Below, one piece after another: positions 25,260-34,252 of a stretch of 64,000 nt of DNA. A model generated the notes under the pieces. The model was not told the DNA's origin, ran no database searches, and saw only the letters and a list, made by a program, of their open reading frames with translations. The DNA is taken from positions 171,344 through 235,343 of the forward strand of contig NZ_KI912091.1 of assembly GCF_000517025.1 (NCBI RefSeq), given 5' to 3'. The stretch's first letter is position 1. Every line of letters begins with the position of its first letter. The DNA comes from Halonatronum saccharophilum DSM 13868. GTDB taxonomy: Bacteria; Bacillota; Halanaerobiia; Halobacteroidales; Halobacteroidaceae. The translations under genes and the position numbers were made by a program.

Positions 25260-26141
25260 ATGGCAATTTCTACTGCTGATATTAAGAAGTTAAGAGGAAT
25301 GACTAATGCCGGAATTTTAGACTGTAAAAAAGCTTTACAAGAGACAGATGGTGATATGGATAAAGCAGTTGAATACTTAAGAGAGAAAGGTATAGCTTCT
25401 GCTGAAAAGAAAGCTGGAAGAACTGCTGCTCAAGGTCTAGTATCATTTAAAGAAGAGGGTAATCTAGCTGTTGTTGTAGAGGTGAACTCTGAAACTGACT
25501 TTGTTGCTAAAAATGACAATTTTAAAGAAGTTGTTGATAATATTGCTAATCATATCTTATCACAAAGACCAGAGAGTGTTGAATCAGCCCTTGAACAACC
25601 TTTATTAGGTGAAGGGAAGAAGGTTCAAGAGTACTTAAAGGAATCTATTGCTAAGATTGGTGAGAATATCTCCCTTAGACGTTTTGAAATCTTTGAAAAA
25701 GAAGATGGAGATGTATTTGGTACATACTTGCATATGGGAGGGAATATTGGTGTATTGACTCTACTTGAAGGTGGAGATGAAGAAAGTGCAAAGAATATTG
25801 CTATGCATATTGCTGCAGCAAATCCATCATATCTAAATAGAGATGAAGTACCAAGTGAAGATATTGAAAAAGAGAAAGAAGTACTTAAAAACCAAGCTTT
25901 AGGTGAAGGTAAGCCTGAGCATATTGTTGAAAAGATTGTTGAAGGTAGAATTGATAAGTTCTATTCTTTAAACTGCCTTATTGAACAAGAATATGTTAGA
26001 GATACTGATATGACTGTTGGAGAATTGCTTGAAGAGAAAGAAGCTCAACTTAAAGCCTTCGTACGTTATGAAGTTGGAGAAGGAATCGAAGTTGAAGAAG
26101 AAGATTTCGCTAAAGAAGTAATGAGCGAAGTCAACAAGTAA
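25260..26141 (+). CDS. tsf: elongation factor Ts
   Basis: 293 residues. The N-terminal UBA-like domain is ISTADIKKLRGMTNAGILDCKKAL, followed by the GTPase-contact segment NSETDFVAKNDNFK and the dimerisation region MHIAAANPSYLNRDEVP. EF-Ts exchanges GDP for GTP on EF-Tu. Three start codons lie in a row (25254, 25257, 25260); AAGGAGG at 25246-25252 fits 25260 best. A terminator follows 4 bases after the stop. Confidence 0.97.
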   Translation: MAISTADIKKLRGMTNAGILDCKKALQETDGDMDKAVEYLREKGIASAEKKAGRTAAQGLVSFKEEGNLAVVVEVNSETDFVAKNDNFKEVVDNIANHILSQRPESVESALEQPLLGEGKKVQEYLKESIAKIGENISLRRFEIFEKEDGDVFGTYLHMGGNIGVLTLLEGGDEESAKNIAMHIAAANPSYLNRDEVPSEDIEKEKEVLKNQALGEGKPEHIVEKIVEGRIDKFYSLNCLIEQEYVRDTDMTVGELLEEKEAQLKAFVRYEVGEGIEVEEEDFAKEVMSEVNK

Positions 26142-26145
26142 AGAT

Positions 26146-26178
26146 AAAAAAGAGGACACTGGTGTGTTCTCTTTTTTT
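26146..26178 (+). terminator. terminator after tsf
   Basis: AGAGGACAC / GTGTTCTCT stem (one G-T wobble) around TGGT, preceded by an A-run and followed by seven T (26172-26178). A good intrinsic terminator, possibly bidirectional. Confidence 0.85.
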
Positions 26179-26257
26179 GAAGTAATATTTTCTAATTATA
26201 AAGAGGAATTTAGGATATATTATAGAAATATAAAATAAGTAATGGGAGTTGAGTTAA

Positions 26258-26971
26258 GTGGCAAGAAAAAAGTTCTCAAGGGTAATTATAAAGTTAAGTG
26301 GTGCTGCACTTGCAGGGAATCAAGATTATGGTATAGATCCGCAGTTTATAAGTTCTATAGCTGAGGAGATAAAGGGTGTATCAGAGACTGGTGTGGAGAT
26401 AGCTATTGTCGTTGGAGGAGGAAATATCTTTAGAGGTATTGCTGGAAGCGCTAAGGGGATGGATAGAGGAACTGCTGATTATATGGGGATGTTAGCAACT
26501 GTTATGAATTCGTTGGCCTTGCAGGATGCTTTAGAGAAGTTAGATATTGATACTCGAGTACAAACTGCTATTGAAATGAGACAGATTGCTGAACCTTATA
26601 TTAGAAGGAGAGCTATGCGTCACTTAGAGAAGGGGAGAATTGTTATTTTTGCTGCTGGTACAGGAAACCCATTCTTCTCTACTGATACAACTGCCGCTTT
26701 AAGAGCAGCAGAAATTAATGCTGATGCTATCTTAATGGCTAAAAATGTAGATGGGGTTTATGATTCTGACCCAGTTGAAAATCCAAATGCAGTTAAGCTT
26801 AAGGAACTTGATTATATTGATCTTTTAAATAAAGGTTTAGGCGTTATGGATTCTACTGCAGTATCATTATGTATGGATAACAAGATTCCTTTAATAGTAT
26901 TTGGAATGAGAGAAATGGGGAATATTAAACGTGTTGTATTAGGTGAAGAGATTGGAACTTATGTCAAATAG
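26258..26971 (+). CDS. pyrH: UMP kinase
   Basis: 237 residues of the amino-acid-kinase fold: [13 protein letters not shown] at the N-terminus, [10 protein letters not shown], the UMP-site [20 protein letters not shown], and [17 protein letters not shown]. It phosphorylates UMP to UDP for RNA and cell-wall nucleotides. GTG 26258 has a GGGAGTTGAG site. It is paired with frr 27 bases downstream, the common pyrH-frr arrangement. Confidence 0.97.
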   Translation: MARKKFSRVIIKLSGAALAGNQDYGIDPQFISSIAEEIKGVSETGVEIAIVVGGGNIFRGIAGSAKGMDRGTADYMGMLATVMNSLALQDALEKLDIDTRVQTAIEMRQIAEPYIRRRAMRHLEKGRIVIFAAGTGNPFFSTDTTAALRAAEINADAILMAKNVDGVYDSDPVENPNAVKLKELDYIDLLNKGLGVMDSTAVSLCMDNKIPLIVFGMREMGNIKRVVLGEEIGTYVK

Positions 26972-26998
26972 ATTTTTTACATAAAAGGAGGATATAAG

Positions 26999-27556
26999 AT
27001 GATTAAGGAAGTTGCAAGTAATACTAAAAAAGAGATGGATAATGTGATTGAAAAGACTAAAAATGAGTTTGCTAAAGTGCAAACTGGTAGGGCCAAAGCT
27101 TCTTTGCTTGATAGTGTCAAAGCTGAATATTATGGTGCTTTAACACCTATTAATCAAATGGCTAAGGTATCTGCTCCTGAACCAAGACAATTATTGGTTA
27201 GCCCTTTTGATAAAAGTGTAATTGATGATATTGAAAAGGCAATTTTAAAGTCTGATTTAGGATTAAATCCTAACAATGATGGTGATGTAATCAGAATTAA
27301 TATACCACAATTAACTGAAGAGAGAAGAAAAGACTTAGCTAAGGTAGTTAATAAAAAAGCAGAAGAAGGTAAGATTGCTATTAGGAGTATTCGTCGTCAA
27401 GCTAATAGTGAACTAGAAGCTTTTGAAAAGGATGGAGATATATCTGAAGATAACTATCGAAGAGGTTTAGATAATATTCAAGATATTACTGATCAGTATA
27501 TAGCTAAGATAGATGAACTGCTTGAGAAGAAGATAGCGGATATAATGGAAGTATAG
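26999..27556 (+). CDS. frr: ribosome recycling factor
   Basis: 185 residues. It carries VQTGRAKASLLDSVKAEYYG, PFDKSVIDDIEKAILKSDLG, IRINIPQLTEERRKDL and IRSIRRQAN, the RRF signature. With EF-G it splits the post-termination ribosome. AAAGGAGG lies before ATG 26999. A 63-codon gene follows two bases after the stop. Confidence 0.97.
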   Translation: MIKEVASNTKKEMDNVIEKTKNEFAKVQTGRAKASLLDSVKAEYYGALTPINQMAKVSAPEPRQLLVSPFDKSVIDDIEKAILKSDLGLNPNNDGDVIRINIPQLTEERRKDLAKVVNKKAEEGKIAIRSIRRQANSELEAFEKDGDISEDNYRRGLDNIQDITDQYIAKIDELLEKKIADIMEV

Positions 27557-27558
27557 CT

Positions 27559-27750
27559 ATGAATAATTTAGTGGCATTAGAGTATAATACTGCTAAAGAG
27601 ATTTTAGAAAAAAGCAATTATCAGGTTCAATTCAGGTATAGTAGACCGCCTAAGCAGTTGGTTGGTTTGGGCCAATTAAGGGTTATTGGTCAAAGAAAGA
27701 TTGATGATACTCTTGTAGAGCTTATAGTAGGCCATGAAGATTATAGGTAG
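27559..27750 (+). CDS. small PASTA-like protein
   Basis: 63 residues. The first two-thirds resemble a single PASTA-type module (ALEYNTAKEILEKSNYQVQF), then RYSRPPKQL, LRVIGQRKIDDTLVELIVGHEDY. No signal peptide, so it is cytoplasmic. Similar short proteins occur between frr and uppS in some Clostridia (from memory). It is cotranscribed with frr (2-base gap) and cut off from uppS by a terminator. Function unknown. Confidence 0.7.
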   Translation: MNNLVALEYNTAKEILEKSNYQVQFRYSRPPKQLVGLGQLRVIGQRKIDDTLVELIVGHEDYR

Positions 27751-27773
27751 GTGTATTGGTATCTGCCCCAATT

Positions 27774-27808
27774 ATAACCCCCCTCTCTTTAATGAGGGGG
27801 TTATTTTA
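27774..27808 (+). terminator. terminator before uppS
   Basis: ATAACCCCCCTC (27774-27785) pairs with GAGGGGGTTAT (27794-27804), followed by a T-rich tail. It is strong and GC-rich for this genome. It ends pyrH-frr and implies a separate or read-through source for uppS-cdsA; I see no clear promoter in the 25 bases left. Confidence 0.85.
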
Positions 27809-27829
27809 TAAATTAGGAGGATTAATGGC

Positions 27830-28639
27830 GTGAGTATTATAAAGAAAGCATTAGGATTGATAAGTTTTAATAAAGGTAATATTAATAATAGAGCTGCTTT
27901 GGATATAGATAAGATAAAGGAAGGGCCAATACCAAGGCATATAGCAGTTATTATGGATGGGAATGGACGTTGGGCTAAAACAAGAGGGTTGCCTAGGACT
28001 GCTGGTCACCAAAAAGGTGTAGCTAGATTAAAGGAATTTATAAGGGTTGCAACTCAATTGGGTGTTGAATATATAACTACATATGCTTTCTCTACAGAGA
28101 ATTGGAAGCGACCAGAAAAGGAAGTTGATTTTTTGATGGATCTCTTTGAAAAAGTATTTTTAGAAGAGGTTGAACATTTTAATAGAGAAGGGGTTAAAGT
28201 GAATATTATAGGTAATAAAAATAGGCTCCCTTCTGCAGTTAAAAAAAGAGTAGAAGAAGTTATGGATGTAACTAAGGGTAATAGTAGAATAGTTGTCAAT
28301 GTTGCTTTGGATTATGGTGGTCGTTTTGAATTAGTTAATGTCGTCAAGGAAATTGCTCAGAAGTTGTTAGATGGAGAGCTTGACTTAACAGATGTTGATG
28401 AAGACTTAATAGGGGGTAGTTTATATACTAAAGACCAACCAGATCCTGATCTTTTAATTAGACCAGGTGGGGAGAAGAGGATTAGTAATTTTCTATTATG
28501 GCAATTGGCTTATTCTGAAGTTTACTTCTCTGATGTTTATTGGCCCAACTTTAAAAAAAATGAATTATTAAGTGCAGTCTATGAATTTCAGCAAAGAGAA
28601 CGCCGTTTTGGTGGCCTTAAAGGGAGTGGTGGTGAATAG
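27830..28639 (+). CDS. uppS: undecaprenyl diphosphate synthase (cis-prenyltransferase)
   Basis: 269 residues. IAVIMDGNGRWAKTRGLPRTAGH holds the catalytic Asp and the diphosphate loop; later TTYAFSTENWKRP, DYGGRFELVNVV, PDPDLLIRPGGEKRISNFLLWQLAYSE. It makes the C55 lipid carrier for peptidoglycan. GTG 27830 has AGGAGG at 27815-27820. The N-terminus is about 30 residues longer than the usual form. It abuts cdsA directly. Confidence 0.96.
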   Translation: MSIIKKALGLISFNKGNINNRAALDIDKIKEGPIPRHIAVIMDGNGRWAKTRGLPRTAGHQKGVARLKEFIRVATQLGVEYITTYAFSTENWKRPEKEVDFLMDLFEKVFLEEVEHFNREGVKVNIIGNKNRLPSAVKKRVEEVMDVTKGNSRIVVNVALDYGGRFELVNVVKEIAQKLLDGELDLTDVDEDLIGGSLYTKDQPDPDLLIRPGGEKRISNFLLWQLAYSEVYFSDVYWPNFKKNELLSAVYEFQQRERRFGGLKGSGGE

Positions 28640-29446
28640 ATGTTAGTCAAGAGAGTTTTAAGTGCAGTAGTAGGAATTCCTTTATTGATAATTATTTTTC
28701 GAATTGGTGGATTAGCTTTTTTATTACTAAATATGGGAGTTGTTTATTTAGGTATAGGGGAGTATTTTAAGTTTACAGAAGGAAAAGGCGTAAATGCTAA
28801 TAGATTTTTAGCTATTCTTCTAGGTCTAATTCTTCTTTTATTAACATATTTAAATAGTAGTCTAGAGGTTATTTATCACTTTTTATTTATGGCTGTTTTA
28901 ATTGTACAATTAAAACAGGTTCTTATATCTAAGGATGATTCTCCTATATTAACTACGGCAATTACTATCTTTGGTGTCTTATATGTAGGAGGACTATTTA
29001 GTTATTTACTTAGATTATTTAATTTGCAGCATCAAAGACAATTTGGTTCTATCTTGCTTTGGTTACCAATTTTAGCTACCTGGGCCAATGATACAGGTGC
29101 TTATTTTACAGGTATGAACTTTGGTAAAAGGCCTTTGGCCCCTAAGATAAGTCCTAAGAAGACAATAGAAGGATCTTTAGGTGGTTTAGCTGCAGGCCTT
29201 TTAGTTACAACAGCAATAATTACCTATTTGGGATTTGATTATTGGCATGGAATTATACTAGGAGTTTTAATTGGAGTCTTTGGACAATTAGGTGACCTTT
29301 GTGAGTCTATATTCAAAAGGGATGCTCAGATAAAAGATTCAGGTGATATAATACCTGGTCATGGTGGAATTTTAGATAGGATAGATAGCCTCTTATTTGC
29401 TTTACCTATTGCTTATTATTATATTCAGTTTATAATTTTCAAGTAA
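28640..29446 (+). CDS. cdsA: phosphatidate cytidylyltransferase
   Basis: 268 residues, about seven membrane helices, and the C-terminal signature ESIFKRDAQIKDSGDIIPGHGG...DRIDS with metal-binding acidic residues. It converts phosphatidic acid to CDP-diacylglycerol, feeding all phospholipid synthesis. The start ATG immediately follows the uppS stop. Next comes a polytopic permease-like gene. Confidence 0.95.
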   Translation: MLVKRVLSAVVGIPLLIIIFRIGGLAFLLLNMGVVYLGIGEYFKFTEGKGVNANRFLAILLGLILLLLTYLNSSLEVIYHFLFMAVLIVQLKQVLISKDDSPILTTAITIFGVLYVGGLFSYLLRLFNLQHQRQFGSILLWLPILATWANDTGAYFTGMNFGKRPLAPKISPKKTIEGSLGGLAAGLLVTTAIITYLGFDYWHGIILGVLIGVFGQLGDLCESIFKRDAQIKDSGDIIPGHGGILDRIDSLLFALPIAYYYIQFIIFK

Positions 29447-29459
29447 TGGAGAGGTGGTA

Positions 29460-30515
29460 ATGAGGAGAATTCAGAAGTTAGGTTTAGGAGGTCTTTTGGC
29501 GTTTTTTTTGAGTTTTATTTTTTTAAATTATATTCTAGGCTACATTATTCCCTTTATTATTGCAGTAATTCTTGCTAGTTTAATTGAACCAGTTGTTAAG
29601 TTTTTAGAAGAAGAAGGTCAGTTTTCGCGTGGTCTTTCGGTAGCTATTATATTACTTCTTATTCTTTTTTTAATAATTTTGATTTTTACAATAGCTTTGT
29701 CTAGAATCTTTATTGAGTTAGAAAGGCTTGCCGTTAATTTGCCTGATTATCATAGTATTGGCAAAAGGATAGGGTGGTTTTTAGATCAGAATGAAAATAT
29801 AGGTTTTATATTTCAAGAGTTAGAGATCTCGGAGAGGCTAAGTGGTACAATAGGTAATAACTTACAACAATTATATAAAAGTGGACGATTGTTTATTGAA
29901 GCTACTTTTATTTCTTTATTGGAGGGTGCTAAAAAGTTCCCAAGGATTATTACTATATTATTTATTAGCTTAATATCAACTTTCTTTATTAGTAAAGATA
30001 AAGAAGTTATAATGGATGCATTTTTAAAGCCTTTACCACAAGAATTAAGGTTAAGAATTAAAAAGATGCAGATGGAGATGTTTGATGATATTGTTGGTTT
30101 TTTAAGAGCTCAGATTATATTGATTACTATAACGATGATAATAGCTATAATTGGTCTTTTGATTATAAGGAGTGAATATGCAATAGTAGTCGGGATTCTT
30201 TGTGGGGTTTTAGATTTAATTCCAGTTATTGGACCTGGTCTTATTTTTACTCCTTGGATATTATATAATCTGATTTTTGGTGATCTTAGCTTAGGAGTAT
30301 CCCTTTTAGTTATTTATATAGTAATTACTCTAATAAGACAGTCTGCAGAGGCTAAGATTATTGGTAATAATATTGGTGTACACCCTTTAGCTAGTTTAGT
30401 GGCTATATATGTAGGTGTACAAATCTTTGGGATTATGGGTTTTATTCTTGGCCCGCTAATTTTGATAGTGGTTAAAGCGGTCTTTCAATCTGGAATAATT
30501 TCATTTGTTATATAA
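29460..30515 (+). CDS. AI-2E/YtvI-family membrane protein
   Basis: 351 residues with about seven to eight membrane helices. The conserved block is GVLDLIPVIGPGLIFTPW with ASLVAIYVGVQIFGIMGFILGP near the end. It belongs to the AI-2E/PerM superfamily; the closest feel is YtvI, a Bacillus sporulation membrane protein. The transported substrate is not known, and autoinducer export should not be assumed. ATG 29460 has GGAGAGG at 29448-29454. Confidence 0.75.
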   Translation: MRRIQKLGLGGLLAFFLSFIFLNYILGYIIPFIIAVILASLIEPVVKFLEEEGQFSRGLSVAIILLLILFLIILIFTIALSRIFIELERLAVNLPDYHSIGKRIGWFLDQNENIGFIFQELEISERLSGTIGNNLQQLYKSGRLFIEATFISLLEGAKKFPRIITILFISLISTFFISKDKEVIMDAFLKPLPQELRLRIKKMQMEMFDDIVGFLRAQIILITITMIIAIIGLLIIRSEYAIVVGILCGVLDLIPVIGPGLIFTPWILYNLIFGDLSLGVSLLVIYIVITLIRQSAEAKIIGNNIGVHPLASLVAIYVGVQIFGIMGFILGPLILIVVKAVFQSGIISFVI

Positions 30516-30529
30516 GTTGTGTTTATGTG

Positions 30530-30699
30530 GTAATAAAGCATAGCTTTATTACTAGGAATCAAGAATCTGGAATAGGGAATCAGTAAAACAAAACCTTAAA
30601 ACTCGAAAGCAGATAAATGTAAAAAAATGTAGATAAATATTTTAAGATTTTTTGGCTTTGTAATTTTACTGATTTCAGATTCCTTGTTCCTAATTTTAG
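30530..30699. repeat. heptad-arm palindrome B (GGAATCN) with border hairpin
   Basis: A border hairpin GTAATAAAGC/GCTTTATTAC (30530-30552) touches the left arm (30552-30588: GGAATCA, AGAATCT, GGAATAG, GGAATCA, GTAAAA). The right arm (30664-30699), read backwards, is GGAACAA, GGAATCT, GAAATCA, GTAAAA. The arms pair over about 35 bases around an AT-rich centre. It fills the 227-base gap before dxr; no other feature is evident there. Confidence 0.7.
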
Positions 30700-30742
30700 T
30701 ACAAAATAGAGAATTTTCGGTAATTATGGCAGGAGGTATATA

Positions 30743-31900
30743 ATGAAAAAGATTAGTATATTAGGCTCTACAGGATCAATAGGGACACAAACTTTAGAGG
30801 TTGTTGAGGAGCTTGGTGGAGAGATTAGTGTAGTTGCTTTAACAGCAAATAGTAGTATTGATCTTTTAGCAGATCAGATTAATAAATTTAAACCTAAATA
30901 TGGAGTTTTGATGAATGGGGAGTTAATAAATGAGTTAAAATACAAGTTGAAGCATTCAGAGACCCGAATACTAAGTGGGTTAGATGGTCTAATCAAAGTC
31001 GCTACTTTAGAAGAGGTTGATATGGTAATAAATTCTTTAGTAGGTTCTATTGGTGTAAGACCTACTTTAGAAGCTATTAGAGCGGGTAATGATATAGGTC
31101 TAGCCAATAAAGAAACATTAGTTACAGCAGGGGCAATTGTAACTAAAGAAGCTAAGAAAAAGGGAGTTAAGATACTGCCTATAGATAGTGAACATAATGC
31201 TATCTTTCAAGCGCTTAGAGGAGAAAGAGATAGAGATGTGAAAAGGATTATCTTAACAGCTTCGGGTGGACCTTTTAGAGAGTGGAGTAAAGATGACTTA
31301 AAGAAAGTTACTGTAAAAGAAGCTTTGAATCATCCTAATTGGGATATGGGAGGAAAGATTACCATAGATTCTGCCACATTAATGAATAAAGGTTTAGAGG
31401 TTATCGAAGCAAGGTGGTTATTTGATATAGATTACGATAGAATTGATGTAGTTGTACATCCTCAGAGTATAGTACACTCTTTAGTTGAATTTAATGATAG
31501 CTCTGTATTAGCAGAATTAGGGTTACCTGATATGCGAGTTCCAATACAGTATGCTTTAACATATCCAGATAGAGTAGAGAACTCCTTGGATAGTTTAGAC
31601 TTGGCAAAGGTAGCAAGATTGACCTTTGAAGAACCAAAACGAGACCTTTTTCCTTGTTTAGAATATGCTTATGAAGCTGGAAGAATTGGGGGGACTATGC
31701 CAGCGGTTTTAAACGCTGGAAATGAAATTGCTGTCGATATGTTTTTAAATGGGGGGATAAAGTTTCTTGATATTCCTCGAGTTATTAGTAAAGTAATGTC
31801 TGTTCATCATTTAGTTGATAGTCCTAGTTTAGACCAAATATTAGAAGCAGATAGATGGGCTAGAGAACAGGCTAAGAGAGAGGGTGAAAAACTTTGTTAG
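30743..31900 (+). CDS. dxr: 1-deoxy-D-xylulose 5-phosphate reductoisomerase
   Basis: 385 residues. The NADPH-binding start is ISILGSTGSIGTQTLEV. Active-site blocks are LPIDSEHNAIFQAL (metal ligands), LTASGGPFREW, HPNWDMGGKITIDSATLMNK and VHPQSIVHSLVEF. It makes MEP, the second step of the non-mevalonate isoprenoid route. It precedes rseP (7-base overlap), and ispG lies downstream: the usual Firmicutes block. RBS GGAGG at about 30731. Confidence 0.97.
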   Translation: MKKISILGSTGSIGTQTLEVVEELGGEISVVALTANSSIDLLADQINKFKPKYGVLMNGELINELKYKLKHSETRILSGLDGLIKVATLEEVDMVINSLVGSIGVRPTLEAIRAGNDIGLANKETLVTAGAIVTKEAKKKGVKILPIDSEHNAIFQALRGERDRDVKRIILTASGGPFREWSKDDLKKVTVKEALNHPNWDMGGKITIDSATLMNKGLEVIEARWLFDIDYDRIDVVVHPQSIVHSLVEFNDSSVLAELGLPDMRVPIQYALTYPDRVENSLDSLDLAKVARLTFEEPKRDLFPCLEYAYEAGRIGGTMPAVLNAGNEIAVDMFLNGGIKFLDIPRVISKVMSVHHLVDSPSLDQILEADRWAREQAKREGEKLC

Positions 31901-32967
31901 TTACTATTATCTCTTTTATAGTTGTTTTGGGTATATTGGTCTTTTTCCATGAATTAGGTCATTTTATGATAGCTAAGAAGGTTGGTGTTCAAGTTGAAGA
32001 GTTTGCCATCGGTATGGGGCCTAAATTAATTTGGAAAAGGTATGGTGAAACGTTATACTCTATTAGAGCTTTTCCTTTAGGTGGTTTTTGTGCTATGACT
32101 GGAGAGATGCCTATTGATAATGAAGAGGCAGATAGTGAAGACATTAAAGCTTATAAGGAGGCTCTGGATAAGCAGAAGTGTTTATTCCAAAAGAGTGTCT
32201 GGGAGAGGTTTTGGGTTATTATAATGGGCCCTTTGATGAATTTTTTCTTAGCAGCTCTTTTATTCTCTCTTATATTTATCATCTTTGGCGTTCCTACTTC
32301 AACGTCACCAACATCATTGCTTGGTCAAGTTATGCCTGAAGGTCCTGCTTATAGAGCTGGGTTAAGGGATGGAGATAAAGTTTTGGCCATTAATGGAGAA
32401 AGTGTGGAGAATTGGGATCAATTATCGGCAATCATTGGAGAGAATGTTGGTGAGGAACTTGAATTTAAGGTTCAAAGAGGAGAGCAAGCCTTTGATACGA
32501 CAGTAGTTCCAGAGTTTGATCAAAATCAAGATAGGGGTGTTATTGGTATAATTCCAGTTTTGAATAGAGAAGATGTCAATGTTTTTAAAGCTATATGGCT
32601 TGGAATTGAACAAACTGGAATGATGATATATGGTATTATAATTGGTTTATGGGGGATGCTAACGGGCCAAATTGCAGGTGATTTAAGTGGTCCTGTTAGA
32701 ATCGCTCAGTTTATAGGTGATGCAGCTAGATCAGGTATTATAAGATTATTTGAGTTTTCGGCCTTGATCAGTATTAATTTAGGAATTATGAATTTGCTTC
32801 CTATTCCAGCTTTAGATGGTGGTCGCTTAGTCTTTTTAGGGTATGAAGCTATAAGTGGAAAACCGGTTGATCCTGAGAAGGAAGGTATGGTACACTTGGT
32901 AGGATTTGTATTATTAATGGTTTTATTTGTAGTAATTATGGTTAATGATATAAGAGGGATTATTTAA
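31894..32967 (+). CDS. rseP: RseP/RasP site-2 zinc metalloprotease
   Basis: 357 residues. Zinc motif HELGH (H19, E20, H23) sits in the first membrane helix. A PDZ domain (about 140-200; GLRDGDKVLAINGESVENW) and a C-terminal pair of helices with NLLPIPALDGGR follow. This intramembrane protease cuts anti-sigma factors and signal peptides. It starts at TTG 31894 within the end of dxr, so translation is coupled. Confidence 0.95.
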   Translation: MLVTIISFIVVLGILVFFHELGHFMIAKKVGVQVEEFAIGMGPKLIWKRYGETLYSIRAFPLGGFCAMTGEMPIDNEEADSEDIKAYKEALDKQKCLFQKSVWERFWVIIMGPLMNFFLAALLFSLIFIIFGVPTSTSPTSLLGQVMPEGPAYRAGLRDGDKVLAINGESVENWDQLSAIIGENVGEELEFKVQRGEQAFDTTVVPEFDQNQDRGVIGIIPVLNREDVNVFKAIWLGIEQTGMMIYGIIIGLWGMLTGQIAGDLSGPVRIAQFIGDAARSGIIRLFEFSALISINLGIMNLLPIPALDGGRLVFLGYEAISGKPVDPEKEGMVHLVGFVLLMVLFVVIMVNDIRGII

Positions 32968-33239
32968 GAGCAGTTAGGAGCAAGGGATAAGGGATAGAGG
33001 GGCAGCAAAAGCAGTATCGAGTTAAAAAAAGAAATGGTAGCTCTGCCCACGAAGAGTTTTTTGGTCTTTAAAAACTGGAATTAATAGATAATAGAGTAGG
33101 AAGAATAAGTAATATATAATATAGTAGGGAGCATAGAGTATAGGTGTTAGAGGATAAAAAGCTTAAGTTCAAGAAGCAAAATAACTTTGCTTTTATGGTT
33201 TTAACTAGTCCCTTATCCCTTGTACTCTATCCTCTGAAT
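32968..33239. repeat. heptad-rich region C (GGGATAN)
   Basis: The 290-base gap after rseP holds heptads at 32977-33000 (GGAGCAA, GGGATAA, GGGATAG). A larger imperfect palindrome follows: left arm 33123-33162 (AGGGAGC, ATAGAGT, ATAGGTG, TTAGAGG) against right arm 33189-33239 (reverse AGGATAG, AGTACAA, GGGATAA, GGGACTA, GTTAAAACC). The first block also matches the right arm, so two left-arm copies may be present. Confidence 0.55.
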
Positions 33240-33257
33240 TTATTAGGGGTGATAATG

Positions 33258-33674
33258 ATGGCAAAACAAAAGAAGAGAAAAGGAAGCAAGTGGTTAGATC
33301 CTAATAAGGTTAGCGGGAGAAAGGCAGAGAGGTATTGTCAGCGTTGTGGTACTCTAGCTACAGAAGTTAGAATTTTAAAGCATGAAAACTTATGTGAAAA
33401 TTGTGTAGAAGAGTTAAAGAAGAAGAAGGATGGTGTATATTCCTGTAAAGGATGTGGAAAGGTTGCTCCAAAACAGGTGCAAGAAAACAAGGGTTATTGT
33501 AAAGGTTGCACCTGTAAAGCTTGTGGGAGGCCTGACCCTAAGTTTGTTAAGAAACATAGTTTTTGTGAGAGTTGTTTTGAGTTAATAGGTACAGATTGTA
33601 GGCGTTGTGGAAAGGAAGCCCAAGCTCAGGTGAAGAGAAATGATGGGTTATGTGATGAATGCGCGGGTAGATAG
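33258..33674 (+). CDS. four-module zinc-ribbon protein
   Basis: 138 residues with 16 cysteines in eight CxxC pairs: CQRC/CENC, CKGC/CKGC, CKAC/CESC, CRRC/CDEC. Each pair of knuckles is 13-15 residues apart and most begin CxxCG, so the protein is four tandem zinc ribbons, preceded by a basic tail (AKQKKRKGSKW). Nucleic-acid or protein binding is likely but unproven; I do not recognise a named family. ATG 33258 has AGGGGTGA at 33245; the longer frame from 33144 runs through repeat C and is not coding. Confidence 0.75.
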   Translation: MAKQKKRKGSKWLDPNKVSGRKAERYCQRCGTLATEVRILKHENLCENCVEELKKKKDGVYSCKGCGKVAPKQVQENKGYCKGCTCKACGRPDPKFVKKHSFCESCFELIGTDCRRCGKEAQAQVKRNDGLCDECAGR

Positions 33675-33687
33675 GGGGTGAATTAGC

Positions 33688-34239
33688 TTGGATGAATATG
33701 TAACTTTAGAGACTATATTAACTGATAGTGTAGCCAAAAAACACCTTCCTAAGGCTGGATATAATCATGCTGTAACCACTGCTGAGAATGCTTTTGAATT
33801 AGCTATAAAGAGAAATGTCTGTCCAGACCTGGCTACAAAGGCTGGTCTTTTGCATGACATAGGACATACTAATTGGGAAAGTCAAGGTGAATGGGACTAT
33901 AAGTCTTATAATGACTTTGATATTCATACAATTAAAGGTGCTGAAAGAGCCCATGAATTATTGATTCTTAAGGGTGAAAATTTTGGCAAGGCTCGAGAGA
34001 TAGCTTTAGCTATTTTATTTCATAGCCATTCAAGTCCAGTTAGTAAGAATGTTAAATTAACCCCTTTACAGGAATTGACCTCTGATGCAGATGATATGGA
34101 TAAACAAGCTGGTGGGGCTCACCATAATGTAGAGATATCTTTTAGTAAAGCTCTACAAAGGGTAAGGCGTTTAGATATGTTAGTTTGCCAACAATTGCAA
34201 GGGTGCAAAGATGATTGTGAAGAATGTAATCAAAAGTAG
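33688..34239 (+). CDS. HD-domain hydrolase with Cys tail
   Basis: 183 residues. Metal ligands H27 (YNHAV), H56-D57 (LLHDIGH), further His in HSHSS and an Asp in SDADDMDK fit the HD phosphohydrolase superfamily. The C-terminus is unusual: CQQLQGCKDDCEECNQK has four cysteines close together and may hold metal. The substrate is unknown. TTG 33688 has a GGGGGTG site; an ATG four bases later is out of frame. It lies directly after the zinc-ribbon gene and before ispG. Confidence 0.8.
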   Translation: MDEYVTLETILTDSVAKKHLPKAGYNHAVTTAENAFELAIKRNVCPDLATKAGLLHDIGHTNWESQGEWDYKSYNDFDIHTIKGAERAHELLILKGENFGKAREIALAILFHSHSSPVSKNVKLTPLQELTSDADDMDKQAGGAHHNVEISFSKALQRVRRLDMLVCQQLQGCKDDCEECNQK

Positions 34240-34252
34240 GTGATTAGTGATA

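Noticed and set aside
33144..33257. N-terminal extension of the zinc-ribbon protein
   Set aside because: It is translated repeat C, and a good ribosome site fits ATG 33258.
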